From the NCBI GenBank assembly GCA_044349205.1, contig JBIKRJ010000039.1, positions 1 through 15,038 of the forward strand: a DNA stretch of 15,038 nt, read 5' to 3'. The stretch comes from UBA9547 sp044349205 (lineage in GTDB: Bacteria > Bacteroidota > Bacteroidia > Cytophagales > UBA9547). The position numbers and the translations under genes are program-made. Below, piece by piece: positions 7,155 to 15,038 of this stretch (positions are counted from its first letter, which is position 1; each line of letters begins with the position of its first letter). The notes below the pieces were generated by a model that saw only the letters and a program-made list of their open reading frames with translations, was not told the origin of the DNA and did no database searches.

Positions 7155-9278
7155 TTAGGCAACACCACCACCGTTGGTAATACCTTTGGTTGGGGTCACA
7201 AAAGCAAGACTGCCGTCTTTGTCTTCGGCCATTAGAATCATACCTTGGGAAGCAATGCCTTTAATTTCGCGTGGGGCAAGGTTGGCCAAAAGGCATACTT
7301 GCTTGCCTATGATTTCGTCGGGATTGTAATATTTGGCGATACCACTTACCACGGTTCGTTGGTCAATGCCCGTGTCGAGTTTCAGTTTCAGCAATTTGTC
7401 GGTTTTGGGCACACGCTCTGCTTCCAAAATGGTGGCTATTCGAATGTCCATTTTCTGAAAATCGTCGAAAGTGACATTTTCTTTTTGCGGGGTAATTACT
7501 GCGTTTTCCAATTCGTTCTGTTTTTTTGATTCGCCTAGTTTTTGTATTTGTTTTTCAATGTCAGGGTCTTCAATTTTTTCAAAAAGCAAAGCAGGCGTAC
7601 CGAGTTGGTGACCAGCGGCCAATAAGTCAGCATTTCCTGCTTTTCCCCAATTAGGTTGTGATTGTTGGGTGGTAAGTGTTGAGTTGAGCATAACCTCCAA
7701 CTTCTTCGACAAAAACGGCATAAATGGTTCTGCTACAATGGCTAGGCTTGCGGTAATTTGTAGCGCGATGTTTAAAATCGTTTCTACTCTTGCCATGTCT
7801 GTCTTAGCCAATTTCCAAGGCTCGGTGTCGGCGAGGTATTTGTTACCTAGTCTAGCTAAATTCATGAGTTCCACTTGCGCTTCGCGAAAACGATACGATT
7901 CTATGGAGTTTGAAATCTTTTCAGGAAAAGAGGCCAGTGCGCCCAACACTTCTTGGTCGTAATCGGACAAAGTACTGCTGGCGGGCACTTTTCCATCAAA
8001 ATATTTTTGTGTGAGAACGAGGGCACGGTTTACAAAGTTGCCCAATATGGCAACCAATTCGCTGTTGTTGCGGGTCTGAAAATCTTTCCAAGTAAAATCA
8101 TTGTCCTTCGTTTCGGGCGCATTGGCACACAATACATAGCGCAACACATCTTCTTTTCCAGGAAATTCCTTTAAATATTCGTGCAACCATACGGCCCAAT
8201 TTCTGGAGGTAGAGATTTTTTCACCCTCCAAATTCATGAATTCGTTGGCTGGAACATTATCGGGCAAAATGTAGCTTCCCTCTGCCATGAGCATGGCAGG
8301 AAAAATAATGCAATGGAATACGATGTTGTCTTTGCCTATAAAGTGAACAAGCTTGGTTTCTTTGTCTTTCCAATAGCTTTCCCAATTCTTTTTTAAGTTC
8401 AGAGTAGCTGGTTCAGAGTTCAGCGTGTTTTTCTCTACATCCTGAACACTGAACCCTGAACTAAACAACTCCTTTGTAAACGTAATATACCCAATAGGCG
8501 CATCGAACCACACATAAAGCACTTTTCCGTCGGTTTCGGGTAGTGGTACTTTCACGCCCCAATCCAAGTCGCGTGTCATGGCGCGCGGCTGCAAACCTTG
8601 TTTTAGCCAACTTTGGCATTGACCTGCCACATTGGTTTTCCATTCGGGGTGCGAGTTCACAAAAGCCTCTATTTCTGGCTGCATTTTGTCCAAAGGCAAA
8701 TACCAATTTTTGGTTTGGCGCATTACAGGTTTGGCACCGCTCAGCGTTGAACGAGGGTTTTTAAGGTCGGTTGGACTCAATGTGCTTCCGCATTTTTCGC
8801 ATTGGTCGCCATAGGCATTTTCGTTGCCACATATTGGACAGGTGCCCACTATGTAACGGTCGGCCAAAAACTGATTGGCCGTTTCGTCGAAGTATTGCTC
8901 TGTAGTTTCTTCGGTAAAAACACCTTTTTGGTATAAATCTTGAAAGAAATCTTGCGACTGGTCGTGGTGTTCTTTCTTACTTGTGCGGGAATAGATATCG
9001 AACGAGATGCCGAATTTTTCAAAAGAATCTTTGATGAGGGTATAATATTTGTCCACCACTTGTTGCGGTGTTACCCCTTCTTTTTTTGCTTTAATGGTGA
9101 TGGGTACACCGTGCTCGTCTGTTCCGCTTACAAAAACTACATCTTTGCCTTTGGCACGAAGGTAACGCACATAAATATCGGCAGGTAGATAGCAGCCAGC
9201 CAAGTGACCTATGTGAATAGGTCCATTGGCATAGATAAGAGCCGCGGTGACAGTATAACGTTTGGGATTTTGAATCAT
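7155..9278 (-). CDS. metG: Methionyl-tRNA synthetase with C-terminal tRNA-binding domain
   Basis: Class I synthetase that charges tRNA-Met. The signature HIGH is at residues 22-25 (GPIHIGHLAG). A zinc-knuckle insert with four cysteines, CPICGNENAYGDQCEKCG, lies near 145-162. The KMSKS counterpart is KISTS (354-358). WFDAPIGY and FIGKDNIVFHCIIFPAML line the active site. The last approximately 105 residues, from FQKMDIRIATI, form the EMAP/Trbp111-like tRNA-binding and dimerisation domain. The protein is 707 aa, about 25 longer than I would expect for relatives. The excess matches an in-frame insertion at about 272-295 between YITFTKEL and NWESYWKD, encoded by a palindromic repeat (8395-8466). 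The start ATG (9278-9276) precedes the usual RYTVTAALIYANG by six residues. It lies 35 bp downstream of argS on the same strand with no promoter seen between them, so co-transcription is likely. Confidence 0.97.
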   Translation of the reverse strand: MIQNPKRYTVTAALIYANGPIHIGHLAGCYLPADIYVRYLRAKGKDVVFVSGTDEHGVPITIKAKKEGVTPQQVVDKYYTLIKDSFEKFGISFDIYSRTSKKEHHDQSQDFFQDLYQKGVFTEETTEQYFDETANQFLADRYIVGTCPICGNENAYGDQCEKCGSTLSPTDLKNPRSTLSGAKPVMRQTKNWYLPLDKMQPEIEAFVNSHPEWKTNVAGQCQSWLKQGLQPRAMTRDLDWGVKVPLPETDGKVLYVWFDAPIGYITFTKELFSSGFSVQDVEKNTLNSEPATLNLKKNWESYWKDKETKLVHFIGKDNIVFHCIIFPAMLMAEGSYILPDNVPANEFMNLEGEKISTSRNWAVWLHEYLKEFPGKEDVLRYVLCANAPETKDNDFTWKDFQTRNNSELVAILGNFVNRALVLTQKYFDGKVPASSTLSDYDQEVLGALASFPEKISNSIESYRFREAQVELMNLARLGNKYLADTEPWKLAKTDMARVETILNIALQITASLAIVAEPFMPFLSKKLEVMLNSTLTTQQSQPNWGKAGNADLLAAGHQLGTPALLFEKIEDPDIEKQIQKLGESKKQNELENAVITPQKENVTFDDFQKMDIRIATILEAERVPKTDKLLKLKLDTGIDQRTVVSGIAKYYNPDEIIGKQVCLLANLAPREIKGIASQGMILMAEDKDGSLAFVTPTKGITNGGGVA
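8395..8466. repeat. TTCAG-rich imperfect palindrome inserted in-frame within metG
   Basis: Plus-strand left arm (8395-8427) contains AGTTCAG, GGTTCAG and AGTTCAG. The right arm (8438-8466) contains CTGAACACTGAACCCTGAACT, the inverse complement of the same units. Aligned as a stem, the arms match over AGTTCAG and then GGTTCAGnGTTCAG, with a 7-nt bulge (AGTAGCT) on the left arm and a 10-nt loop, TTTTTCTCTA. It is read through without a stop on the metG strand and adds about 24 residues. Confidence 0.75.
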
Positions 9279-9313
9279 TTAGGAAATTCAGAATACAATA
9301 TTAACGAATCCTA

Positions 9314-11104
9314 TCACATCCTTTCGGGCACATCGATTCCTAGCAGTTTCATGGCAGTTTTGATGGTTTGGCCAGTCGCTTGGCTCAAGAGCAACCGAGA
9401 TTTTAACACATGCTGTTTTTCCTCTTGGAAAATAGGCACTTCTTGGTAAAAACGGTTGTATTCTTTGGCAATTTCGTACACATAGTTGGCGATTTCGGCT
9501 GGTGAATAATTTTCGCCTGCTTCTTTTACCACTTGAGGAAAACGGTGCAGCAGCACTATCAAATCTTTTTCCACCTCAAGCAATTCGTTTCTTTCAAAAT
9601 CGGTGAAGGTAGAAGAGTATCCCAATTCGTTTGCTTTTCGCAAAATGGCTCTGATGCGTGCGTGAGTGTATTGAATAAAAGGCCCTGTATTGCCTTGGAA
9701 TTGAATCGATTCTTCGGGGTTGAAAAGCATTCTTTTCTTGGGGTCGACTTTCAAAAGGAAGTATTTCAAGGCTCCCATGCCCAACGTATGAAAGAGTTTT
9801 TTTGCTTCGGTCGAATCGAAATCTTCTATTTTGCCCAATTCTCTCGTATTGGTTTCGGCAGTTTGCAACATTTCTTCAACCAAATCGTCGGCATCGACCA
9901 CGGTTCCCTCGCGCGATTTCATTTTGCCCGAAGGAAGGTCGACCATGCCGTAAGAAAGGTGGTAAATGCCATTGGCATAGGGTCTTCCTAATTTTTTCAG
10001 AATGGCTTGTAATACTTTGAAATGGTAGTCTTGTTCGTTGCCTACCACATAAATAGATTTTGAAAATGGAAAGTCGCGGTATTTCAAGTCGGCGGTACCC
10101 AGGTCTTGCGTGATGTAGACCGAAGTGCCATCGGCACGCAAGACAAGTTTTTCATCCAAACCTTCTTCCTTCAAGTTAATCCACACCGACCCATTTTCTT
10201 TTTTGAAAAAGACACCTTTGGAAAGCCCTTCTTCCACCACGTCTTTACCAAGCAAGTAAGTGTTCGATTCATAGTAAAATTGGTCAAATTTTACCCCAAT
10301 AGTTTCGTAGGTTTTTTCAAAACCGGCATACACCCACTCATTCATGGTTTGCCAAAGTTTCACCACTTCGGGGTTGCCTTCTTCCCATTGGCGAAGCATT
10401 TCTTGTGCTTCTACTAGAAGAGGGCTCTTTTTCTCGATGTCTTCGTCAGACCAGCCTTTTGCTTTTAGCTTGGCTGCTTCGATTTTCAGCTCTTTGTCGA
10501 AAACCACATAATATTTCCCTACCAAATGGTCTCCTTTCAATTCGCTAGATTCTGGAGTTTCGCCGTTTCCAAACTTTTTATAGGCCAGCATAGACTTGCA
10601 AATGTGTATTCCCCGGTCGTTTACCAAATTGTTGCGTACTACATCATATCCATTGGCCGACAGTATTTCGGAAAGCGAGTAGCCAAGAAAATTGTTTCTT
10701 AAATGCCCCAAGTGCAAGGGTTTGTTGGTGTTGGGCGAAGAATATTCGACTATGACCAACTCGTTTTTCTTCTCGCCGTGTCCATAATACGGGGTTTGAG
10801 ATATTCTAATAAGTTGTGAGATCCAAAAAGTGTCGGAAATAGTGAGGTTCAAAAATCCTTTGACAACATTGTATTTCGAGATGTACGAAATGTTTTTCAC
10901 CAATTCTTGTCCAATGGCTTCAGCAGTTTGTTCGGGGTTTAGTTTGGTAAAGCGAGTAAGCGGAAAGCAAACCAAGGTGTGTGTACCTTCAAATTCTTTT
11001 TTTGTGGTTTGCAAACCCAACAATTCCAAGGGAACTTCAGCTTGCCATTGGCTGGCCAAAACCTTTGCAATAACCAGCGTTAGTTCTTTCTCTAAGTTCA
11101 TCAT
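9314..11104 (-). CDS. argS: Arginyl-tRNA synthetase
   Basis: Class I synthetase that charges tRNA-Arg and needs the tRNA for amino acid activation. The N-terminal Add-1 tRNA-recognition domain (about residues 1-105) includes TKKEFEGTHTLVCFPL. The catalytic core has EYSSPNTNKPLHLGHLRNN with HLGH at about 131-134, and the KMSKS counterpart KMKSREG from residue 394. The C-terminal DALR anticodon-binding domain begins near FIQYTHARIRAILRK and the protein ends DVPERM. The frame can be extended to a TTG at 11134, but the adjacent ATG-ATG pair (11104 and 11101) gives a more typical N-terminus (MMNLEKELTLVIAKVL); 11104 is used here, giving 596 aa, normal for the family. metG follows after 35 bp on the same strand. 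The divergent gene upstream begins at 11306, so the 201-bp gap should hold the argS promoter, but no exact -7 match was found on that strand. Confidence 0.97.
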   Translation of the reverse strand: MMNLEKELTLVIAKVLASQWQAEVPLELLGLQTTKKEFEGTHTLVCFPLTRFTKLNPEQTAEAIGQELVKNISYISKYNVVKGFLNLTISDTFWISQLIRISQTPYYGHGEKKNELVIVEYSSPNTNKPLHLGHLRNNFLGYSLSEILSANGYDVVRNNLVNDRGIHICKSMLAYKKFGNGETPESSELKGDHLVGKYYVVFDKELKIEAAKLKAKGWSDEDIEKKSPLLVEAQEMLRQWEEGNPEVVKLWQTMNEWVYAGFEKTYETIGVKFDQFYYESNTYLLGKDVVEEGLSKGVFFKKENGSVWINLKEEGLDEKLVLRADGTSVYITQDLGTADLKYRDFPFSKSIYVVGNEQDYHFKVLQAILKKLGRPYANGIYHLSYGMVDLPSGKMKSREGTVVDADDLVEEMLQTAETNTRELGKIEDFDSTEAKKLFHTLGMGALKYFLLKVDPKKRMLFNPEESIQFQGNTGPFIQYTHARIRAILRKANELGYSSTFTDFERNELLEVEKDLIVLLHRFPQVVKEAGENYSPAEIANYVYEIAKEYNRFYQEVPIFQEEKQHVLKSRLLLSQATGQTIKTAMKLLGIDVPERM

Positions 11105-11224
11105 TTGCTCTAAAACAAGTTGCAATTTATACAAAATGTACGGCTATAGAATTTAAAGCATTTTTGTGGCAAATTGGTGGTGTGCATGGTTTGTAAAAAG
11201 CATTAGGTTTGCTTGAATTTTTGA

Positions 11225-11232
11225 TATTTTTG
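11225..11232 (+). promoter_or_regulatory. Candidate -7 element for the MBOAT-SGNH operon
   Basis: TATTTTTG is an exact TAnnTTTG match about 73 nt upstream of the acyltransferase ATG, in the divergent gap with argS. Nearby TTTG sequences (11190-11193 and 11208-11211) are not at the usual -33 distance, so support is only partial. The remaining gap sequence is AT-rich, with no other clear element. Confidence 0.35.
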
Positions 11233-11305
11233 CCAGAAGCAATTTTAAGGCCAAACAATAGGTAGAATGGGTTGGTGTATTTTTATCCTTATAATCGCGC
11301 GCTAG

Positions 11306-12721
11306 ATGCTTTTCAACAGTCAGGAATTTTTATTGTTGTTTTTTGGCACTTTTTTGTTGTACTACCTTCCGATTTTTTCGGCTTATCAGGTTCGTATTCT
11401 TATTCTTTCCAGCTTTTTCTTTTATGCCTATGGTCAGCCCGTTTTGTTGACCTTATTACTTTTTTCCATCACCATGAATGCCTACATAAGTTATGTGATT
11501 GCCAATCATGTAGGGGCTAAAAGGAAGTTTTTGTCGACGATGGGGGTGGTGGCCAATTTGGTTGTAATAGTATTTTTCAAGTATAGTGGAATGCTCACAC
11601 ACACCTTTGGCTTTGAAGATTCGAATATTGGCCAGTTGCTCATTATGCTACCACTGCCATTGGGTATTTCATTTTTTACTTTCGAGGGCATCACGCTTGT
11701 AGTTGATGTGTACAAAGGCCATTACGGCGATTCAAAAAGTTTGACCCAACAAGGATTTAAAGACCATTTGTCTAAAACAATGCTTTTTGTTTCGTTTTTT
11801 CCGCACCTTATAGCAGGACCTATTTTGAAAGCCAATGAGTTTTATCCTCAAATTGTTTCCAAAAAATGGTCGGAAATACATTGGGAGAAAGCATTCAGGC
11901 AATTGGTGGTGGGGTATTTTTTGAAAGTGGTGGTGGCCGACAACTTGAAAGATTATACCTATTGGATTGACTATCCCAATTTTATGCTTCTTTCTACCAC
12001 TTCTCTGTTGGTCATGCTTTTTGGCTATTCCATTCAGATATTTTCAGATTTTGCTGGGTATTCGCTCATTGCATTAGGATTGGCCACCCTTTTTGGTTAC
12101 GAGCTGAAAGGAAATTTCAACTTCCCATATATTTCTACAAGTTTTGGCGAATTTTGGAGGCGTTGGCACATTTCGCTTTCTACTTTCTTGAAAGAATACC
12201 TTTACTTTCCTTTGGGCGGGAATCGTAATGGAAAGCTGCGTACCTATTTCAACCTTTTTGTGACCATGTTTTTGGGAGGATTGTGGCACGGGGCAGCTTG
12301 GAGTTATGCGGTTTGGGGCACAGCACACGGTCTTTTCTTAGCTCTTGAAAGATTAAAAAATGATTATTTACCAACGAGCAAGATACCTTTGGTGCAATTT
12401 TTTGGAGGTGTTTTGGTATTTACCGGTGTCACTTTTGCCTGGCTTTTGTTCAAACTCCCCGATTTTTCTCATGCGGTTTTGTACTTACAAAATTTATCTA
12501 CCAACATACGCTTTGAGACTACATACGATCAACTAAAGAGCATTGGTTCTATAACGGTTTATTCTTTTCCAGTTGTGGCCTACCATATTCGTCATTTGCT
12601 TTGCGAGAAAGCCTTTTACCAAAAAGTGAAAAAAGGCGAGTGGGTTTTATTTGGCTTGATGTTGTTACTCATTTTTGTAAATGCGGGTACAAAAGCAGAT
12701 TTTATTTACTTCCAATTTTAG
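11306..12721 (+). CDS. MBOAT-family membrane-bound O-acyltransferase (AlgI/DltB/PatA-like)
   Basis: Polytopic inner-membrane enzyme that passes acyl groups, usually acetyl, across the membrane for O-acylation of extracytoplasmic polymers. The N-terminus MLFNSQEFLLLFFGTFLLYY is typical of AlgI-like proteins. Many hydrophobic segments follow along 471 aa, normal for the family. Conserved MBOAT features are PLGISFFTFEGITLVVDVYKG, the HLIAGPILKANEF segment, FWRRWHISLSTFLKEYLYFPLGGNR, and GGLWHGAAWSYAVWGTAHG. The catalytic His is H328 in LWHGA, with a second conserved His at 341. The gene is followed after 19 bp by an SGNH-type protein on the same strand, the usual partner that finishes transfer on the periplasmic side. 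No polysaccharide-synthesis genes adjoin it, so the substrate (exopolysaccharide, peptidoglycan or other) cannot be named. Start: the first ATG of the frame. Confidence 0.93.
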   Translation: MLFNSQEFLLLFFGTFLLYYLPIFSAYQVRILILSSFFFYAYGQPVLLTLLLFSITMNAYISYVIANHVGAKRKFLSTMGVVANLVVIVFFKYSGMLTHTFGFEDSNIGQLLIMLPLPLGISFFTFEGITLVVDVYKGHYGDSKSLTQQGFKDHLSKTMLFVSFFPHLIAGPILKANEFYPQIVSKKWSEIHWEKAFRQLVVGYFLKVVVADNLKDYTYWIDYPNFMLLSTTSLLVMLFGYSIQIFSDFAGYSLIALGLATLFGYELKGNFNFPYISTSFGEFWRRWHISLSTFLKEYLYFPLGGNRNGKLRTYFNLFVTMFLGGLWHGAAWSYAVWGTAHGLFLALERLKNDYLPTSKIPLVQFFGGVLVFTGVTFAWLLFKLPDFSHAVLYLQNLSTNIRFETTYDQLKSIGSITVYSFPVVAYHIRHLLCEKAFYQKVKKGEWVLFGLMLLLIFVNAGTKADFIYFQF

Positions 12722-12740
12722 CATGATTTAATAAAGCACC

Positions 12741-13655
12741 ATGATAAAAAAGGCATTGATAGCGTTTGTGGTCTTTTTTCTTTTGTTAGAAGGGCTTCTT
12801 CGCACGGATTTGCTGAACGACGAATGGCTTCGCTCAGGGCAAAATAATTGGTCGATAAACATCCTCAATTCACAAAACTATTTGTATAAATACGACCTTC
12901 CCCATTTCAATTGTATGATAGGGAGTTCGATTTCGGCGCGTTTCAACATTGTAAAAGAGATGTTTCCTCCTGAAATTTTTATGCTTCCATTCAATGGTTT
13001 GTCTGTTCACGACGGCTTAAATATGTTGTATAGAAAAGACAGACTTCCCGACACGCTTTATGTAGAAACAAATGTGCTAGACCGCCCGGCAAATGAGGAG
13101 TTTGCTTCTACCATAGGAAGCAACAAATGGGAAGAAAAGTTGAAATATTATGTAACTAGCTTGCGCGAGGCACATGGCCCACTCGATTTGGCCTCGCAAG
13201 TTACCACCTCGGCTATCATCGTGTTCAGAAAAAAATTCGGCTTTACAGGAGGTGTCCTGCCCAACAAAGTTGCCATGGACAAGGTGCGTGAAATAGAAGT
13301 AGAAAAACAAAAGCAAGAAAGAAAAAAACAATCTCAAGACGAGGGTTTTGCTCTCAAAACCAATGATTTGGAAAAAGAATTTTGGTCACAAATGGATAAT
13401 TTACATCAAAAAGGTGTAGTGATTGTGCTCTTCAATATGCCCGTAGATTGTCGCAATGAAAAGGGCGATATCTATTACAACAACCTTTATGCCAAGGCCA
13501 AAAGCAAGGGTTTTTTGGTTTTCGATAGGGCGCATTGCCAAGATTATACCACCACCGATGGCACTCACCTAAGTGGAAATGAAATAGAACGCTATGCCCA
13601 GTTTTTCTTGGACCAAAGGGCCAAATTAAAGGCATCGGTTGTGAACAAACAATAA
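12741..13655 (+). CDS. SGNH/DltD-like acyltransferase partner protein, N-terminally membrane-anchored
   Basis: Probably the periplasmic partner of the MBOAT protein encoded 19 bp upstream. Residues 4-18 (KALIAFVVFFLLLEGLL) form a signal-anchor helix. Block I is MIGSSISARFN, with G61-S62-S63, like the GSS of DltD rather than the GDS of classic GDSL hydrolases. A TLYVETNVLD strand corresponds to the next core block. The C-terminal catalytic pair lies in TTDGTHLSGNE (D273 and H276, DxxH spacing), typical of SGNH and AlgJ/AlgX/DltD-like proteins. A charged, coiled-coil-prone segment (about 177-222, EIEVEKQKQERKKQ) sits between the halves. At 304 aa it is short for DltD but fits a compact SGNH partner. 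The catalytic Ser could be S62 or S63. Overall sequence similarity to named families is low, so the call rests on the motif order and the neighbouring MBOAT gene. Confidence 0.72.
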   Translation: MIKKALIAFVVFFLLLEGLLRTDLLNDEWLRSGQNNWSINILNSQNYLYKYDLPHFNCMIGSSISARFNIVKEMFPPEIFMLPFNGLSVHDGLNMLYRKDRLPDTLYVETNVLDRPANEEFASTIGSNKWEEKLKYYVTSLREAHGPLDLASQVTTSAIIVFRKKFGFTGGVLPNKVAMDKVREIEVEKQKQERKKQSQDEGFALKTNDLEKEFWSQMDNLHQKGVVIVLFNMPVDCRNEKGDIYYNNLYAKAKSKGFLVFDRAHCQDYTTTDGTHLSGNEIERYAQFFLDQRAKLKASVVNKQ

Positions 13656-13718
13656 CAACAAAAGCTTTTCAAGCGCCCTCCCTTTCTTTATTTGATTCAA
13701 AAAACGTACTTTGGCAAC

Positions 13719-14945
13719 ATGCCAACAGAATCTATTCAGCACATCGTTTCAAACGACAATTTATCCAAATCTGAACCTAACAAAACTCGGATTGGTGACT
13801 TGCGTACCGAGGAAATGATTTTGAACATAGGACCTCAACATCCTTCTACTCATGGCGTGCTGCGACTCGAGGTAATTACTGATGGTGAAGTGGTTAAAGA
13901 GGTGATTCCCCACATTGGGTATTTACATCGTTGCTTTGAAAAGCATGCCGAAGCCTTACCATACAATCAAATAATTCCATATGTAGACAGGATGGATTAT
14001 GTGGCGGCTATGAATTCCGAGCATGTATATGTGATGGGGGTTGAAAAAATGTTGGGAATTGAGGGCACACTTCCAAAACGCATTGAATACATACGGGTTT
14101 TAGTAGCCGAACTCAACCGTTTGGCATCGCATTTTGTGGCGATAGGTACATATGCGATGGACATTGGAGCTTTTACTCCTTTTCTTTGGCTCATGCGCGA
14201 CCGCGAACACATATTGCGCTTGTTGGAATGGGTGTCGGGTGCACGTATGTTGTACAATTATATATGGGTGGGAGGCCTCTTTTACGACCTACCTGTGGGA
14301 TTTGAGGAACGCTGTACCGAATTTGCGCAGTATTTGTCGCCCAAATTGAAAGAGTTGGAAAAAGTCGTAATCGACAATAAAATTTTCATAAACAGAACCG
14401 CCAATGTAGGTGAATTGCCCTTGGCATTGGCTATCAACAATGGCTGTTCTGGCCCAGTACTCAGGGGTTCGGGTTTACGATATGATTTGCGCAAGGTCGA
14501 TGCCTATTCTGTATATCCTGAAATAGATTTTGAAGTGCCCGTAGGAGAAGGTAAAATGGGTAAAAAAGGTGATTGTTGGGACAGGAATTTTGTACGTGTG
14601 AGCGAATGCTGGGAATCGCTACGCATTATTGAACAGTGTTTAGACAAACTAAAGAAAGAACATAAGCGCGACCGAACTTTCAATCCGCAGGCATTTGTTC
14701 CCAAAAAAATCAGACCCCAAGCAATGGATTTTTATGTGCGGGGCGAATCCTCCAAAGGGGAATTGGGTTTCTTTTTCCGTACCGATCCAGAAGCCAAAAC
14801 CGACATTCCTTTCAGGTTAAAAGCAAGATCTTGCTCTTTCGTAAACCTTTCCGTTTTGCCCGAAATTGCACGTGGGGGGCTTATTGCCGACCTTATAGCC
14901 ATCATTGGCTCAATTGATGTCGTAATGGGTGAAGTAGACAGGTAG
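13719..14945 (+). CDS. nuoD: NADH-quinone oxidoreductase subunit D (complex I 49-kDa subunit)
   Basis: Peripheral-arm subunit of respiratory complex I that, with NuoB, forms the quinone-binding pocket. The diagnostic segment LNIGPQHPSTHGVLRL comes near the N-terminus, followed by HIGYLHRCFEKHAE, YVDRMDYVAAMNSEHVY, GAFTPFLWLMRDRE and CSGPVLRGSG, with the canonical C-terminus IGSIDVVMGEVDR. It is complete: 408 aa from ATG 13719 is normal. A TTG at 13692 would add nine residues; the ATG is preferred. The gene begins 63 bp after the SGNH gene. NuoC does not precede it, and no start for NuoE is visible in the 93 bp after its stop, so it appears separate from the usual nuo gene string. A TACTTTG sequence (13707-13713) resembles a -7 box shortened by one base but lies too close to the ATG to be convincing. 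Confidence 0.96.
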   Translation: MPTESIQHIVSNDNLSKSEPNKTRIGDLRTEEMILNIGPQHPSTHGVLRLEVITDGEVVKEVIPHIGYLHRCFEKHAEALPYNQIIPYVDRMDYVAAMNSEHVYVMGVEKMLGIEGTLPKRIEYIRVLVAELNRLASHFVAIGTYAMDIGAFTPFLWLMRDREHILRLLEWVSGARMLYNYIWVGGLFYDLPVGFEERCTEFAQYLSPKLKELEKVVIDNKIFINRTANVGELPLALAINNGCSGPVLRGSGLRYDLRKVDAYSVYPEIDFEVPVGEGKMGKKGDCWDRNFVRVSECWESLRIIEQCLDKLKKEHKRDRTFNPQAFVPKKIRPQAMDFYVRGESSKGELGFFFRTDPEAKTDIPFRLKARSCSFVNLSVLPEIARGGLIADLIAIIGSIDVVMGEVDR

Positions 14946-15000
14946 TAGAAACCCGTTTTCAGGCCACGGCCAAGCTCAAAACCGTTATTTTTTTCACTCC

Positions 15001-15021
15001 TGCCTTTTCTAAACAAAGGCA
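15001..15021. terminator. Possible hairpin downstream of nuoD
   Basis: TGCCTTT (15001-15007) and AAAGGCA (15015-15021) form a perfect 7-bp stem with a 7-nt loop, 55 bp after the nuoD stop. No T-run follows on the plus strand; a run of T residues lies before the stem (14987-14994), so a minus-strand transcript would have an A-run after the stem, which is not a terminator tail. The rest of 14946-15038 shows no gene start on the plus strand. Confidence 0.3.
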
Positions 15022-15038
15022 ACAAGCTTCCAAGGTTG

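Noticed and set aside
9533..9991. 152-aa plus-strand open frame inside argS
   Set aside because: It is antisense to conserved ArgRS catalytic sequence and its composition shows no protein motif.
11132..11140. Minus-strand TACATTTTG as the argS -7 box
   Set aside because: The spacing is one base longer than TAnnTTTG and no TTTG lies at the -33 distance.
13660..13669. AAAAGCTTTT palindrome after the SGNH gene
   Set aside because: It has no loop, so it cannot act as a simple hairpin, and it is low in information (A-run plus T-run).
14732..15025. 97-aa minus-strand open frame overlapping the nuoD end
   Set aside because: Most of it is antisense to the conserved NuoD C-terminus, it has no ATG start and no recognisable domain.

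Overview
The window looks like a chromosomal segment of a Bacteroidota bacterium, probably of the Cytophagales type. Three things point there: TAnnTTTG-type -7 promoter elements and few clear Shine-Dalgarno sequences, Bacteroidota-like variants of housekeeping proteins (KISTS-type MetRS with a C-terminal tRNA-binding domain, RhlE-type helicase with a basic tail), and a moderately AT-rich base composition. This is read from sequence patterns only and no database was searched.

Layout. Plus strand, 1-5891: the 3' part of a DEAD-box RNA helicase (rhlE type), a bifunctional class A penicillin-binding protein, and uvrC. These are followed by a small two-helix membrane protein and the decayed remains of a DUF486 (DMT-like) membrane protein gene. 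Next comes an XRE-Fic fusion protein (6031-7098) with palindromes over its promoter and start codon. Two aminoacyl-tRNA synthetase genes, argS then metG, run on the minus strand (11104 to 7155). From 11306 on the plus strand lie an MBOAT O-acyltransferase and a DltD-like SGNH-type partner, and then nuoD, the 49-kDa subunit of respiratory complex I.

How the genes fit together. Most are single housekeeping functions: RNA remodelling, wall synthesis, excision repair, tRNA charging, respiration. The two real gene partnerships are argS-metG in tandem (35 bp apart) and the MBOAT/SGNH pair (19 bp apart), which probably O-acylates an extracytoplasmic glycan. The XRE-Fic protein is a self-contained, self-inhibited and probably autoregulated AMPylation-type module.

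The most unusual observations are four. A TTCAG-rich imperfect palindrome lies inside metG and is translated as about 24 extra residues in a variable loop of MetRS, much like a protein-coding palindromic repeat. UvrC ends straight after its nuclease domain, with no helix-hairpin-helix domain and no frameshifted remnant of one. The DUF486 gene carries four independent lesions. The Fic gene has a -7 box embedded in an inverted repeat and a second inverted repeat across its ATG. No CRISPR array, rRNA, tRNA, insertion sequence or phage gene was seen, and no stretch over 300 bases lacks a gene or pseudogene.
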